DNA of 64,000 bases from Nocardia sp. NBC_01329 (GCF_035956715.1 NZ_CP108381.1:5674001-5738000); one strand, 5' to 3'; shown: positions 19,361 to 28,425, counted from the stretch's first letter. The notes: generated by a model not told the origin, from the sequence alone. Translations and numbers: made by a program.

Positions 19361-19605
19361 GTCGGGGCCCGCCCCGATTCTGGAGCGACAGAGCGAAGGA
19401 GCGCAGCGACTGAGCGCCGGAGTGAAGAACCGGGGTCACGAGGGCCCCGACAGCCCCGCCGAAGGCGGGGCAAACAATACAGTCGGGGCCCGCCCCGGTT
19501 CTGGAGCGACGAAGCGATGGAGCGCAGCGACTGAGCGTAGGAGTGAAGAACCGGGGTTAATAGGGCCCCGACCCGCCCCGCCGAAGGCGGGGCAGATCAA
19601 CACAG
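19361..19605. repeat. Two tandem copies of a ~121-bp foldable intergenic repeat
   Basis: Copy 1 spans 19361-19481 and copy 2 spans 19482-19605, the latter ending at the stop codon of the L,D-transpeptidase gene. Each copy opens with GTCGGGGCCCGCCCCG and closes the arm with GGGCCCCGAC. In copy 2 a second perfect pairing, CCCCGGTTCT with AGAACCGGGG, extends the stem. Each has a middle section built on GGAGCGCAGCGACTGAGCG and ends in a GCCCCGCC-GAA-GGCGGGGC hairpin. The copies differ by scattered substitutions, so the duplication is not brand new. Confidence 0.85.
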
Positions 19606-19606
19606 C

Positions 19607-20494
19607 TCAGTTCCAGTCGCCCAGGCCGTCGCCGGTGTTGAGGGTGCCGCCCTGGGTGTTCTGTATGACCACCGCGTCACCCTTGTTAACGTTTTCGAAG
19701 AACCACTGCGCGTCCTCGGTGCTCACGTTCAGGCAGCCGTGGCTGGTGTTCGCGTAGCCCTGCGAACCGACCGACCACGGTGCCGCGTGTACGAAGATCC
19801 CGCTGTTGGAGATACGGGTCGCGTATTCGACGTCGAGCTTGTAGCCCTCGGGGGCGTCGATCGGGACACCATAGGTCGAGGAGTCCATGACCATTTCACG
19901 TTTCTGCTCGCCGACGATGTAGGTGCCGTTGGGCGTTTCGTGGTCCACCTTGCCCATCGAGGTCGGCATGGTGCGCACGACCTCGCCGTTACGGGTCACG
20001 GTGATCATCTTGGTGTTGTCGTCGGCGGTGGCGATCACGGCGTCACCCACGTGGAAGGCGCTGCGGCTGCCGCCCGCTTCCACCACGACGTCGGACTGTG
20101 CCGGCCAGAATTGGTTCGGCCGCCAGCGCACCTGCTTATCGCTCCACCAGTAGAAATGGCCGGCCACATCGGCCGACGGGGTGATCTTGATGGCGCGTTC
20201 GGCTGCTGCGCGGTCGTCGACCGGATCCTTGAAGTTGATGATGATCGGCTGCGCGATTCCGACCTCTTCACCCTCGGAGGGGTTGATCGCGGGTGGCGCG
20301 AAGTCGGCCGCCGGCGGGACGGGTTCGGCGACGCCGGCCGATGAACCGGAGGGCAGGTTGGGCAGCGCGTAGGCGGGCGCGGTGGCCACCGTGGTGGCAG
20401 TGGCGATCGCGGCCGTCAACAGGACACCCTGCCGAAGCCGGTTCGAAGTCCGGCGACTGGTCGGCAGCGACCCGGTGTTGTTGAAGACATGCAT
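19607..20494 (-). CDS. L,D-transpeptidase with N-terminal Ig-like domain
   Basis: Makes 3-3 peptidoglycan cross-links. The product has 295 residues from the ATG at 20494. A signal peptide covers residues 1-45 (basic head, then VLLTAAIATATTVATAPAYA). An Ig-like domain follows (PIIINFKDPVDDRAAAERAI), then the YkuD catalytic domain with HAAPWS and SHGCLNVS, which hold the active-site His and Cys. There is no lipobox Cys, so it may be released or held by an uncleaved anchor. It resembles mycobacterial LdtA/LdtB-type enzymes. A much longer open frame upstream to 20944 is rejected because it precedes the signal peptide. Confidence 0.93.
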   Translation of the reverse strand: MHVFNNTGSLPTSRRTSNRLRQGVLLTAAIATATTVATAPAYALPNLPSGSSAGVAEPVPPAADFAPPAINPSEGEEVGIAQPIIINFKDPVDDRAAAERAIKITPSADVAGHFYWWSDKQVRWRPNQFWPAQSDVVVEAGGSRSAFHVGDAVIATADDNTKMITVTRNGEVVRTMPTSMGKVDHETPNGTYIVGEQKREMVMDSSTYGVPIDAPEGYKLDVEYATRISNSGIFVHAAPWSVGSQGYANTSHGCLNVSTEDAQWFFENVNKGDAVVIQNTQGGTLNTGDGLGDWN

Positions 20495-21136
20495 AGAGTG
20501 TTCGTCCGTCCATTCGACTCTGGAGCGCACGGGGCTGGTGGGCCGCCGGTACGTCCTTCGGAGCACCCCGGCGAGTGTTCGCGGAGTTGGTGGAGCCCCT
20601 CCACGGCTGTCGTGTGGCTCGTGAGCCCTATCGAAAGGCCGTCCGCGCGTCGCCGGTCGTGGAGTTGTGGAGCGGTCCCGACTGGTTGTGGCGCAACGCG
20701 GAAGCTCGCACGTGATCCTGCGGGTGCGCCTCCGCTCCAAGGTCCTTGGTACTGCGTTTATCCAGTCGTTACCAGTCCCCCTTTTCGTTACATAGCTGTT
20801 ATGCATCAATGGTGTGCTGCGCCACCGCCCGCGCGCGGTGTCCCCGGTGGCACGCCGAATACCGGGTGTGCCGGGAATTCCTGTTCGGCCGGTACGCACC
20901 GCCATGGCCCGGCGGCGCGGTGTGGGCAAACCTGTCGATGACATATGTCACGCCTTCGCGCGCCAGATGCTCCTTGCCCTCGGGCAGTCGGCGGCGGGCT
21001 CCCCGGAGGCGGGGTCAGCGGAGTCGACGCTCGCGCCGTCATGGTGTATTCATGGCGTGATATTGCTGGCGGAGCTGTAGTGAGGTTCGGATTCGATGCG
21101 GGAGCAGAGTTCGGCATCACAGCGGGAGGACTGTGC
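20495..21136. other. 642-bp divergent intergenic region
   Basis: It separates the L,D-transpeptidase and the LppU-like lipoprotein. I see no convincing gene on either strand. The middle (about 20740-20800) is AT-richer than its surroundings and probably holds the transpeptidase promoter. A perfect 12-bp palindrome lies at 20939-20950. No riboswitch core was recognised. Confidence 0.5.
20939..20950. promoter_or_regulatory. Candidate operator, palindrome TGACATATGTCA
   Basis: Perfect 12-bp dyad in the divergent region, 186 bp upstream of the lipoprotein start. The cognate regulator is unknown. Confidence 0.35.
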
Positions 21137-21763
21137 GTGTCTGGATGGGCATCATCTCGATTGACGGTGGCGATCGCCGGGGCCGCGGTGGCGGCCGGCT
21201 TGGCGGTCGCCGGTTGTAGTTCCACCATCGAGGGCCGGGCGCAACCGGTGCTGGAGACGGGCACCGTGGACGCGGTGGATGTAACCGGCACACCGGGCTC
21301 CGGCACCACTACCTCCAGCGCGCCGACCACCACCCCGGAAGGTGGCGATGTCGGCTTCGACGCCGAGGTCGGCGAGTGCGTGACCCTCGGCGGTACGACC
21401 ACCGATGCCAGCATCGAAGAGGCGTCCTGCGGTAGCAACGAGTCGAACTACAAGGTGATCGGCAAGGCCGAGCAGAGCACTCAGTGCATCAGCGATGCCG
21501 ACAACTACTACGCCGAGAGCCGCAACGGCATCGAGATGGGGGCTCTGTGCCTCGATATCGACTGGGTGGTCGGCGGTTGTATGGATGTGGGCGGCGGCAC
21601 GACCGGGCCGGAGCGGATCGACTGCACCGAGACCTCGGCCGCGGACGGAGTGAAGGTTGTCGCGATCGAGCAGAGCGCCACGGACGTGAACGCGTGTGGC
21701 TCGGGCAACAGCGGATATGTGTATCCGGAGCGTCGCTTCGTGGTGTGCGTCGAGGAGCTCTGA
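21137..21763 (+). CDS. LppU-like lipoprotein
   Basis: Product of 208 residues from the GTG at 21137, which follows GGGAGGA. A lipoprotein signal ends in the lipobox LAVAGC near residue 26, then comes a Thr/Ser/Pro linker. The C-terminal domain has six or more spaced cysteines (GECVTLGG, EASCGSN, STQCISD, LCLDIDW, GGCMDVG), the pattern of LppU-family lipoproteins. Its role is unknown; it is anchored outside the membrane. It converges with the S1 protease gene through a shared hairpin. Confidence 0.75.
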   Translation: MSGWASSRLTVAIAGAAVAAGLAVAGCSSTIEGRAQPVLETGTVDAVDVTGTPGSGTTTSSAPTTTPEGGDVGFDAEVGECVTLGGTTTDASIEEASCGSNESNYKVIGKAEQSTQCISDADNYYAESRNGIEMGALCLDIDWVVGGCMDVGGGTTGPERIDCTETSAADGVKVVAIEQSATDVNACGSGNSGYVYPERRFVVCVEEL

Positions 21764-21806
21764 GGTCAGGGACGCGCGGCGCCCGCCCGGGGCCCGAGGA
21801 TAAAAG

Positions 21807-21838
21807 TCGAGGCGGGCACCAGGTGGTGCCCGCCTCGA
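21807..21838. terminator. Bidirectional terminator hairpin
   Basis: Perfect 14-bp stem (TCGAGGCGGGCACC with GGTGCCCGCCTCGA) and a 4-nt loop, between two convergent stops. It should serve both the lipoprotein and the protease gene. Confidence 0.85.
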
Positions 21839-21857
21839 TGTCGATCTCCGGTAGCCG

Positions 21858-22550
21858 CTAGATGGGTCGGTACCCGGCTCCGACGCTGTTCCGGTGGTCG
21901 ATATCGCCCATGATGGTCGCCATATTGGTGCCGACCTCGGGTCCGAAGCAGGCGATGGCCAGGTAGGCGTTCACCATGCCGACCAGTGTCGACCCGACGA
22001 CGACCGGTGCGCCGGAATCGCCTTCCATCACACACATTTGTGACCAGGTCTCCACACTGCTGGCGAAGACGTCGCCGTAGGCGATACCGCAGGTGTTGCC
22101 GGTGGTGCGGCCTTCTTTGCAGACGATATTGGGGAACTGGGCCGGTGCGCCGAGCCCGGTGATGCTCAGGTTGCCGACGCGGTTGACCGGGGCCACTCGA
22201 CCGGGATCGAATTGGAGTACCGCGTAGTCCAGGTCCTGGTTGGAGTAGACGAATCGCCCGAGCACTCCGGCGCCGGGGTCTTGTTCCGAATACACCTCGT
22301 GCCCAGGTGTTCCGCAGTGTCCCGCGGTGAGGCCGACGAGTCTGCCGGCGCTGTCGTGGCCGATCGTGGTGAGCGTGCACTGGATCGCATACTCGGACAT
22401 CTGACCGGACTCAGAGGAAATGATGAGCCCTGAGCCGCCACCGAGTACGGGTCGGGCGGGATCGGCGGCGGCCGTCCCGGTGCCGAGGAGCGCCGTACTC
22501 AGCGCGACGGCGAAGACGGCGCTGGCCGCCTGGGCGAGTTTCCTGAACAT
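21858..22550 (-). CDS. Secreted S1 family (trypsin-like) serine protease
   Basis: Product of 230 residues from the ATG at 22550, with GGAGG six bases upstream. A signal peptide covers residues 1-31 (VFAVALSTALLGTGTAAA). The catalytic triad is readable: His in LTAGHC, Asp in DLDYAVLQF, Ser in EGDSGAPV. Six cysteines could form disulfides, including those in IQCTLTT, VCKEGRTTGNTC and ACFGPE. There is no obvious pro-domain between signal and catalytic domain, unlike many streptomycete S1 proteases. Its substrate is unknown. Confidence 0.88.
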   Translation of the reverse strand: MFRKLAQAASAVFAVALSTALLGTGTAAADPARPVLGGGSGLIISSESGQMSEYAIQCTLTTIGHDSAGRLVGLTAGHCGTPGHEVYSEQDPGAGVLGRFVYSNQDLDYAVLQFDPGRVAPVNRVGNLSITGLGAPAQFPNIVCKEGRTTGNTCGIAYGDVFASSVETWSQMCVMEGDSGAPVVVGSTLVGMVNAYLAIACFGPEVGTNMATIMGDIDHRNSVGAGYRPI

Positions 22551-23017
22551 ATCCCTCCAGACCTTGAAGCCGCACGATATCAATGTGTGGCACCTCATCG
22601 TGGCAGCAAAGGCCCCGACGCGCGCCCCGAGTAGCCGCTAACCGCGAGTTCGGTTGTGTAACAAGGAACTTCGGCTCTTCGGTCGTGCATTCGGCCGGGG
22701 GTGTTCCACGTGCGGCGCGCACCGCGCGAACTCCGGCCACGATAACCCTCGGAAGAATAGCCGAACGCTATTAATTGTCCCGGATTTGGCCGCGCGGGTC
22801 GAGTAACGGTCGAATCTCCGCACCGCCGCGAAAGGGTTAATTTCCCGGAATACTCTCCGTTATTTAAGTGAACCACGGTTCGCATCAGTTCTCGCGGTCT
22901 TCGTTACATTTAGCGCCGGTCAGCTGTATGTTCTTCCGGTAACGCGGAACTCTCATTGGGATACACACCAAAGAACGGGCGATAACTCAGTGGTCACGCC
23001 ACAAAGTGATGAACATC

Positions 23018-23033
23018 TGTGACCGCGCTCACG
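23018..23033. promoter_or_regulatory. CRP/FNR-family (Rv3676- or GlxR-type) binding site
   Basis: TGTGACCGCGCTCACG matches TGTGA-N6-TCACA with one outer mismatch. It lies 93 bp upstream of the first yrbE start. Confidence 0.55.
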
Positions 23034-23054
23034 CGCCTAGGGTGTGTTCCGCAC

Positions 23055-23066
23055 TACTACGTAGTA
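23055..23066. promoter_or_regulatory. Palindromic candidate operator TACTACGTAGTA
   Basis: Perfect 12-bp dyad, 60 bp upstream of the first mce-operon gene and 22 bp after the CRP-type site. It could bind a dedicated mce repressor; no regulator gene lies next to the operon. Confidence 0.45.
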
Positions 23067-23125
23067 AGGTGCCTCAAGCAAACCAGCCGTCGGGGTAGGT
23101 AACCGACGTCGAGAGGGGTTAGTCA

Positions 23126-23980
23126 GTGCAGTCGACCAAGAGTCCACCAACAGGTTCTCGGTTGAGCGGAGCGGTCGAGTGGACGCGGGACTACTGGCGC
23201 GACCACCCCAGACGTTCAGTGGAGACGCTCGGCCGTCAGATGACCATGGCCGTCGAAGCGATTACCGAACTCGTGGTCAGTATTTTCCGCGGCCGGTTTC
23301 CCGTCAACGAGTTCATCCGGCAGTGCGCGTTCATGGCCAACGTGGCCGCCGCGCCGACGCTACTGGTGGCCATCCCGATCGGTGTCATCGTATCCATCCA
23401 GGTAGGCGCGGTCGCACAGCAGGTCGGCGCCACCTCGTTCATCGGTGCGGCCAACGGCCTCGGCATCATTCAACAGGGCGCGCCACTGGTCACCGTGCTG
23501 ATGATCGCGGGCGCAGTCGGGTCCGCGATCTGCGCCGATCTCGGTTCCCGGACCATTCGCGAAGAAATCGATGCCATGAAAGTTATGGGCGTCGATCCGC
23601 TGCGCCGACTGGTGGCACCCCGACTCGGTGCCGCAATGCTGGTCAGCGTGTTGCTCTGCGGATTTGTTGTCTTCGTCGGATTTCTGACCGGATACGTTTT
23701 CAATATTTTCGCCCAGGGTGGAACTCCGGGTTCATATATCTCGACCTTCGCCTCATTCGCGGTAACGCTCGATCTGCTTGTCGCGCTGGTGAAATCGCTG
23801 TTGTTCGGTCTCCTCGCCGCAATCATCGCCTGCGATACCGGACTGAACACCCGCGGTGGTCCGGGTGGTGTCGCCAACTCGGTGAATACCGCCGTTGTCA
23901 TGTCCGCGGTGATGTTGTTCGGAGTGAATGTGATCTTCACCCAGGTGTACAACACTTTGTTCCCCCCTCAGGTGGTGTGA
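23126..23980 (+). CDS. yrbEA: YrbE-type ABC permease, mce operon (first)
   Basis: MlaE/YrbE permease of an Mce lipid importer, 284 residues with five to six membrane segments. The conserved cytoplasmic signature EEIDAMKVMGVDPLRRLVAP is present. It pairs with the second YrbE in the inner membrane; an MceG-type ATPase, not encoded here, would drive transport. The start is GTG at 23126, preceded by GAGAGG. First gene of a ten-gene run on the plus strand. Confidence 0.92.
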   Translation: MQSTKSPPTGSRLSGAVEWTRDYWRDHPRRSVETLGRQMTMAVEAITELVVSIFRGRFPVNEFIRQCAFMANVAAAPTLLVAIPIGVIVSIQVGAVAQQVGATSFIGAANGLGIIQQGAPLVTVLMIAGAVGSAICADLGSRTIREEIDAMKVMGVDPLRRLVAPRLGAAMLVSVLLCGFVVFVGFLTGYVFNIFAQGGTPGSYISTFASFAVTLDLLVALVKSLLFGLLAAIIACDTGLNTRGGPGGVANSVNTAVVMSAVMLFGVNVIFTQVYNTLFPPQVV

Positions 23981-23984
23981 GCCG

Positions 23985-24848
23985 GTGTCCGCAACATATG
24001 TGCCCCCGCTGCTCAAACCCCTTCAGCAACTGCGAAATGCGGCCGGTGTACCGGTCGATATGCTTGCCCGGCTCGGGCACCAGGTGTTCTTCTTCCTGCG
24101 TTCGGTCGGCTCGATGCCGCTGGCGTTCAAGCAGTACCCGAAAGAAGTCTGGCGGCTGCTCTCGGATGTCACCTGGGGCAACGGCAATCTCATCGTCGGC
24201 GGCGGAACCATCGGCGTCGTACTCATCCTGAGCGCGTTCGGTGGAATGACCGTGGCCATCCAGGGCCACACCTCGCTCGATCTGCTCGGGCTGAGTCCCA
24301 TCACCGGTGCCATCTCGGCCTTCGCGACCACTCGTGAACTCGGCCCGTTGCTCGCCGCCTTGGCTTTCGCGGCCCAGGCGGGCTGTCGTTTCACCGCTCA
24401 GCTCGGCGCCATGCGTATCTCCGAGGAGATCGACGCGCTCGAGTCGATCGCGATCCGTCCGCTGCCCTATCTGGTGAGCACTCGCATGATCGCCGCGATG
24501 ATCACCATTCTGCCGCTGTACTGCCTGGGCCTGGCAATGGCCTACATCTCTTGCGCGCTGACCGTGCAGTTGATCGGTGGTACTGCCAGTGGCACCTACC
24601 AGCACTACTTCTATCAGTTCCTGATTCCGACCGATGTGCTGTATTCGCTGCTCAAGGCAATCATCTTCGTCGCCATCACCACGTTCATCCAGTGCTACTA
24701 CGGCTTCTTCGCCTCCGGTGGCCCGGAGGGCGTGGGTGTCGCCGCCGGTCGTGCGATCAAGATGTGCATCATCGCCACCGTTTTTGTGGACCTCTTCATG
24801 ACCTTGGCCATCTGGGGTGTCAACCCCGGCATCCGGATCTCGGGGTAG
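23985..24848 (+). CDS. yrbEB: YrbE-type ABC permease, mce operon (second)
   Basis: Second MlaE-family permease, 287 residues, four bases after yrbEA. The conserved motif ISEEIDALESIAIRPLPYLV lies in the middle, followed by hydrophobic segments up to VFVDLFMTLAIWGVNPG. With yrbEA it forms the transmembrane channel that receives lipids from the Mce hexamer. Three bases separate its stop from mceA. Confidence 0.92.
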   Translation: MSATYVPPLLKPLQQLRNAAGVPVDMLARLGHQVFFFLRSVGSMPLAFKQYPKEVWRLLSDVTWGNGNLIVGGGTIGVVLILSAFGGMTVAIQGHTSLDLLGLSPITGAISAFATTRELGPLLAALAFAAQAGCRFTAQLGAMRISEEIDALESIAIRPLPYLVSTRMIAAMITILPLYCLGLAMAYISCALTVQLIGGTASGTYQHYFYQFLIPTDVLYSLLKAIIFVAITTFIQCYYGFFASGGPEGVGVAAGRAIKMCIIATVFVDLFMTLAIWGVNPGIRISG

Positions 24849-24851
24849 GTA

Positions 24852-26402
24852 ATGATCATCGATCCGAGTGGGCGTGGGCCCACGATGAAGCAGTTGCTCA
24901 TCGCGGGCGTCTGCGGCCTGATCGTCTTCGCGATTGTTCTCGGCTTCCTGATGGCCCGGTATCAGGGCTATTTCGTGGAGAAAGTGAAGGTTACGGCCAA
25001 CCTCACCACCACTGGTGACGGGTTGCCCGAACAAGCCGATGTGAAGTTCCGTGGAGTGCTGGTCGGCGCGGTCAAGAGTGTCTCGGTCGCGGCCCAGGGG
25101 GAAGTGCAGGAGGTGAACATCGAGCTGAAGCCCGAATTCGCCGACGGTATCCCGGCCACCGTCACCGCCCGGGTGGTACCCAGCAACTTGTTCGCGGTCA
25201 CCTCGGTGGAGTTGGTCTACAACGGGCCCAACGCCGACCACCTCGACGAGGGTTCGATCATCGAGGAAGACCGCAGCCAGGGCACCATCGCCCTGCAGGA
25301 CACGCTGACCACGGTTCAGAACATCCTCGACGCGATCGATCCGATCCAGTTCGGCCGGGTGCTCGGCACCCTGTCCTACGCACTGGACGGCAGCGGCCGG
25401 GTCCCGGGGTCCACCATCGAGCGGCTCGACCGCTGGGTCACCTCGGTGGATGAGTCGATCCCGGATCTCGGTGTCTTCCTCGGTGATCTGTCGGGATCGG
25501 TACACGCGCTCAACGAGTCGGCGCCGGATCTGATGGATGTGCTGGCCTCCTCGGTGCAGACCGCGAGCACGATCGCCGACCGGCGTGCGGAACTGGTGAA
25601 CGTGATCACCGGTGCCAGCAGTATGGCCGACCAGATCAACGATCTGTTCGCCCGCAACCCGAACGTCGGTAAAGAGCTCACTGTCGGAATGAACCAGACG
25701 TTCGGTGCGCTGGCCGCGAACCCGGCGTCGATCACCAACGCCATCAGCAATCTGAACAGTTCGTCCCGCAAGCTGAACACGGTGTTCACCTGGGGGCCGC
25801 AGCGACAGATGGTGTGGAACGCGGGCGTCACCTTCACCCCGTTCAACCCCAACACCGTGGCGGACTGCCCGCGCTACGGCGATCTGGCCGGCCCGAGCTG
25901 CGCGACCGCTCCTGCGGTCGCGGATCCCGGATACCTCCCCGAGCAGGTGAAACCGCGCCGGTTGGCCGCCGCCGACGGCCTGCCGGTGATGCCGCCGCTG
26001 CCCGGACTGCCGCAGATCCCGGGTGTTACCACGCAGGGCGGGGCACCCGCGCCGACCCAGGCGCAGGGCAACAACCCGTTCGCGGGGACGCCACTGGAAG
26101 GGCTGTTCCCGCAGGGGCTGCCGCAGCTTCCGGGGCTGCCCGGCGCACCGGCTCCGGCTCCCGCCGCGCAGCCCGGTGAACAACCGCAGAATCCGCCGGC
26201 CGCGCCGGGCGCGCCCGCGCCGGCCGCGGACAACGGCACCCCGGGCACCGGCGTGGCGCCCGCGGCCGCACCGATCACCTACGAGGGCGACGCCGCCGTG
26301 ACGACTCTGCTCGGCCGGAAGCCGTCCTCGATGGAGTACCTGATACTGAGTTCGATCCTGGAGGGCGGAACCCTGAGTGTGACCGAGGAGGCCGCCTCGT
26401 GA
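24852..26402 (+). CDS. mceA: MceA-type lipid-transport protein
   Basis: Product of 516 residues. One N-terminal membrane helix (LLIAGVCGLIVFAIVLGFLM) is followed by the MlaD/Mce domain (KVTANLTTTGDGLPEQADVK, residues about 35-115), helical Mce needle regions to about 330, and a Pro/Ala/Gly/Gln-rich tail from about 360 to 475. The protein is periplasmic-facing and would assemble with MceB-F into a tube for hydrophobic cargo. The start ATG at 24852 follows GGGGTAGGT; an internal ATG at 24884 is a weaker alternative. Its stop overlaps the mceB GTG. The cargo of this paralogue cannot be read from sequence. Confidence 0.9.
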   Translation: MIIDPSGRGPTMKQLLIAGVCGLIVFAIVLGFLMARYQGYFVEKVKVTANLTTTGDGLPEQADVKFRGVLVGAVKSVSVAAQGEVQEVNIELKPEFADGIPATVTARVVPSNLFAVTSVELVYNGPNADHLDEGSIIEEDRSQGTIALQDTLTTVQNILDAIDPIQFGRVLGTLSYALDGSGRVPGSTIERLDRWVTSVDESIPDLGVFLGDLSGSVHALNESAPDLMDVLASSVQTASTIADRRAELVNVITGASSMADQINDLFARNPNVGKELTVGMNQTFGALAANPASITNAISNLNSSSRKLNTVFTWGPQRQMVWNAGVTFTPFNPNTVADCPRYGDLAGPSCATAPAVADPGYLPEQVKPRRLAAADGLPVMPPLPGLPQIPGVTTQGGAPAPTQAQGNNPFAGTPLEGLFPQGLPQLPGLPGAPAPAPAAQPGEQPQNPPAAPGAPAPAADNGTPGTGVAPAAAPITYEGDAAVTTLLGRKPSSMEYLILSSILEGGTLSVTEEAAS

Positions 26403-27430
26403 GGGGAGTTCGCAAACCGCTGATCGGGTTCAGCCTGTTCGCAGTGGTGTCGGTGCTGGTCACCGTACTGGTGTGGAACACGCTGGCCCGCACGGTCGAC
26501 GGTGGTACGAAATCGTATTCGGCGGTTTTCACCGATGTGCTGGGTCTGCGCGAGGGCGATGATGTCCGGATGGCGGGTGTGCGCGTCGGCAAGGTCGAGA
26601 AGATCGAGCTGACCGACGACCACAACGCCGAGGTCAGCTTTATCGTCCAGGACGATCAGACCCTTTTCGGCAACACCAAGGCGCTGGTGCGCTACCAGAA
26701 CCTGATCGGTCAGCGCTATGTCGCGCTGGCGCCGGGCTCCGGCGGGGACGCGTCCCCGCTGCCGGAGGACGGCAATATTCCCGTGGACCGCACCGAGCCC
26801 TCCTTCGATATCTCGGCGCTGCTCAACGGATTCCAGCCGTTGTTCGAGGTGCTCGAACCCGCGCAGGTGAACCGGCTCTCGGAGACCTTCATCCTCGCCC
26901 TGCAGGGCGACCGGGTGTCATTGAGTTCGTTCATCACCCAGGCGGCCACCATGGCCACCGATTTTCAGCGGCGCGACGCCATCCTCAGCGATGTGATCAC
27001 CAATCTCAGCGGTGTGATGGCTGGTTTGGCCAAACGAGGGGATGAATTGGAGACCCTGATAACCCAGACGCGTGCGCTGATCGGCGGACTGTACGAGCAG
27101 GGACAGCAACTACTCGGCTCGACCGAGCAGATCGCGGGTGCGACCACCGCCCTGGTGGGCATGGTGGGCAATATCCAGCCGAAGCTGGAGGCGGTGCAGA
27201 ATTCGACACGTGACGCTTTGACCCTGTTCTTGGCCAACGGCGCCAAACTGGATCAGGCCGCGATCGATCTGCCGTCCATCCTCGCCGACGCGGGGCGCTT
27301 CACCTCCGAAGGCGCGTACGCCAACGCCTACATCTGCCGGTTGGATGTATCGCTCTACGGTGTCCTCTTCCCGCGCGGCCTGTTCTCTCAGATCGGTGGA
27401 AATTCGCAATCGGCGGTGTGCCGGCCATGA
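26399..27430 (+). CDS. mceB: MceB-type lipid-transport protein
   Basis: Product of 343 residues with an N-terminal membrane helix (LIGFSLFAVVSVLVTVLVW) and an MlaD/Mce domain (FTDVLGLREGDDVRMAGVRV). The helical part ends in a short C-terminus with a Cys pair (YICRLDV and AVCRP). The GTG start overlaps the mceA stop by 4 bp (GTGA), and its own stop overlaps mceC (ATGA), so the cistrons are coupled. Confidence 0.92.
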   Translation: MRGVRKPLIGFSLFAVVSVLVTVLVWNTLARTVDGGTKSYSAVFTDVLGLREGDDVRMAGVRVGKVEKIELTDDHNAEVSFIVQDDQTLFGNTKALVRYQNLIGQRYVALAPGSGGDASPLPEDGNIPVDRTEPSFDISALLNGFQPLFEVLEPAQVNRLSETFILALQGDRVSLSSFITQAATMATDFQRRDAILSDVITNLSGVMAGLAKRGDELETLITQTRALIGGLYEQGQQLLGSTEQIAGATTALVGMVGNIQPKLEAVQNSTRDALTLFLANGAKLDQAAIDLPSILADAGRFTSEGAYANAYICRLDVSLYGVLFPRGLFSQIGGNSQSAVCRP

Positions 27431-28425
27431 TGACCAAGCTCAAGACCTGGTTCAACAACAATCGCTACTTCGGCCTCGGCATCATCGGTGTCATCGTCGT
27501 GGGTGCGCTGGTGCTGGCCTCGACTGGTTTCCGCAGTCTCGGAATCGGTGAACAGTCCATCGAGGCCGAATTCGTGCAGACCGCCGGCATCACCGTCGGC
27601 GACAAGGTCGATATCGCCGGTGTGCCGGTGGGACGGGTGGCGGCCGCCGAACTCGAAGGCGACCACGTTCTGCTGACCCTTCAGATCACCAACGATGTCG
27701 AACTCGGACCCGACGCGCGGGCCTCCATCAAGATGGCGACACTGCTCGGTGCCCGCTACGTGGACCTGGATCCCGGGGACGGTTCGGGCCTGCCCGACGA
27801 CCGGATCCCGAAGACCAACACCGCGGTTCCCTACGATCTGGCCGATGTGGTCTCCAAGGGCACCCCGGAGTTCCAGGAACTCGAGCCGGGCAAACTCGCC
27901 GAATCGCTGAATCTGTTCAACGAGCAGTTGCAGGGTTCGCCGGAACTGGTCGTGCAGTCGCTGGACAGTATCGGCGCACTGGCCAAGGTGATCGACAACC
28001 GCAAGGACGATGTCTCGCAGCTGCTCAAGGATCTCGACCGGGTGACCACCATTCTGGCCGACAACCGCAACAGCACGCTGCTGATCATCACCCAGGGTGA
28101 GGCCATCGCCTCGCGGGTGGTGGAACGGCAGCAGTTGCTGCGGACCCTGCTCGACAATGTGGCCACGCTGACCGCGCAGCTGCAGGCGATCGGCGCACAG
28201 AACAACAACCAGTTCGGCAATACGCTCGATCAGCTGAACACGATGGCGACGGGTCTGCAGAAGAACAAGGACAACCTGGATCGGCTGCTGTCGATCATGC
28301 CGCCGTCGGTGCGCTACTTGGCCAATGCCTGGGGTAACGGCAATTACGCCGAGGTCGGTATTCCGTGGCTGTTCCCGGACAACTGGTTGTGCTTCGCCGA
28401 AGTCGCCGAGGGGTGCCAGGGATGA
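27427..28425 (+). CDS. mceC: MceC-type lipid-transport protein
   Basis: Product of 332 residues from the ATG at 27427, which overlaps the mceB stop; a GTG three codons upstream is possible. It has a membrane helix at about residues 17-36 (LGIIGVIVVGALVLASTG), an Mce domain (FVQTAGITVGDKVDIAGVPV) and a long alpha-helical region rich in Gln/Leu. It ends in a Cys-containing tail (WLCFAEVAEGCQG). Coupled to mceD by ATGA. Confidence 0.92.
   Translation: MMTKLKTWFNNNRYFGLGIIGVIVVGALVLASTGFRSLGIGEQSIEAEFVQTAGITVGDKVDIAGVPVGRVAAAELEGDHVLLTLQITNDVELGPDARASIKMATLLGARYVDLDPGDGSGLPDDRIPKTNTAVPYDLADVVSKGTPEFQELEPGKLAESLNLFNEQLQGSPELVVQSLDSIGALAKVIDNRKDDVSQLLKDLDRVTTILADNRNSTLLIITQGEAIASRVVERQQLLRTLLDNVATLTAQLQAIGAQNNNQFGNTLDQLNTMATGLQKNKDNLDRLLSIMPPSVRYLANAWGNGNYAEVGIPWLFPDNWLCFAEVAEGCQG

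Larger units (their letters stand above)
22551..23125. other. 575-bp divergent region upstream of the mce operon
   Basis: The left half (to about 22900) is unusually AT-rich for this window and shows no credible gene. The right half holds the regulatory sites of the mce operon: a CRP-type site at 23018-23033 and a perfect palindrome at 23055-23066. Confidence 0.6.

Noticed and set aside
20495..20800. Possible riboswitch in the L,D-transpeptidase leader
   Set aside because: I looked for a c-di-AMP (ydaO-type) core because such switches precede cell-wall genes in actinobacteria; no matching conserved core was found.
23937..26183. 748-codon minus-strand open frame over yrbEB and mceA
   Set aside because: Antisense shadow of well-identified mce genes.
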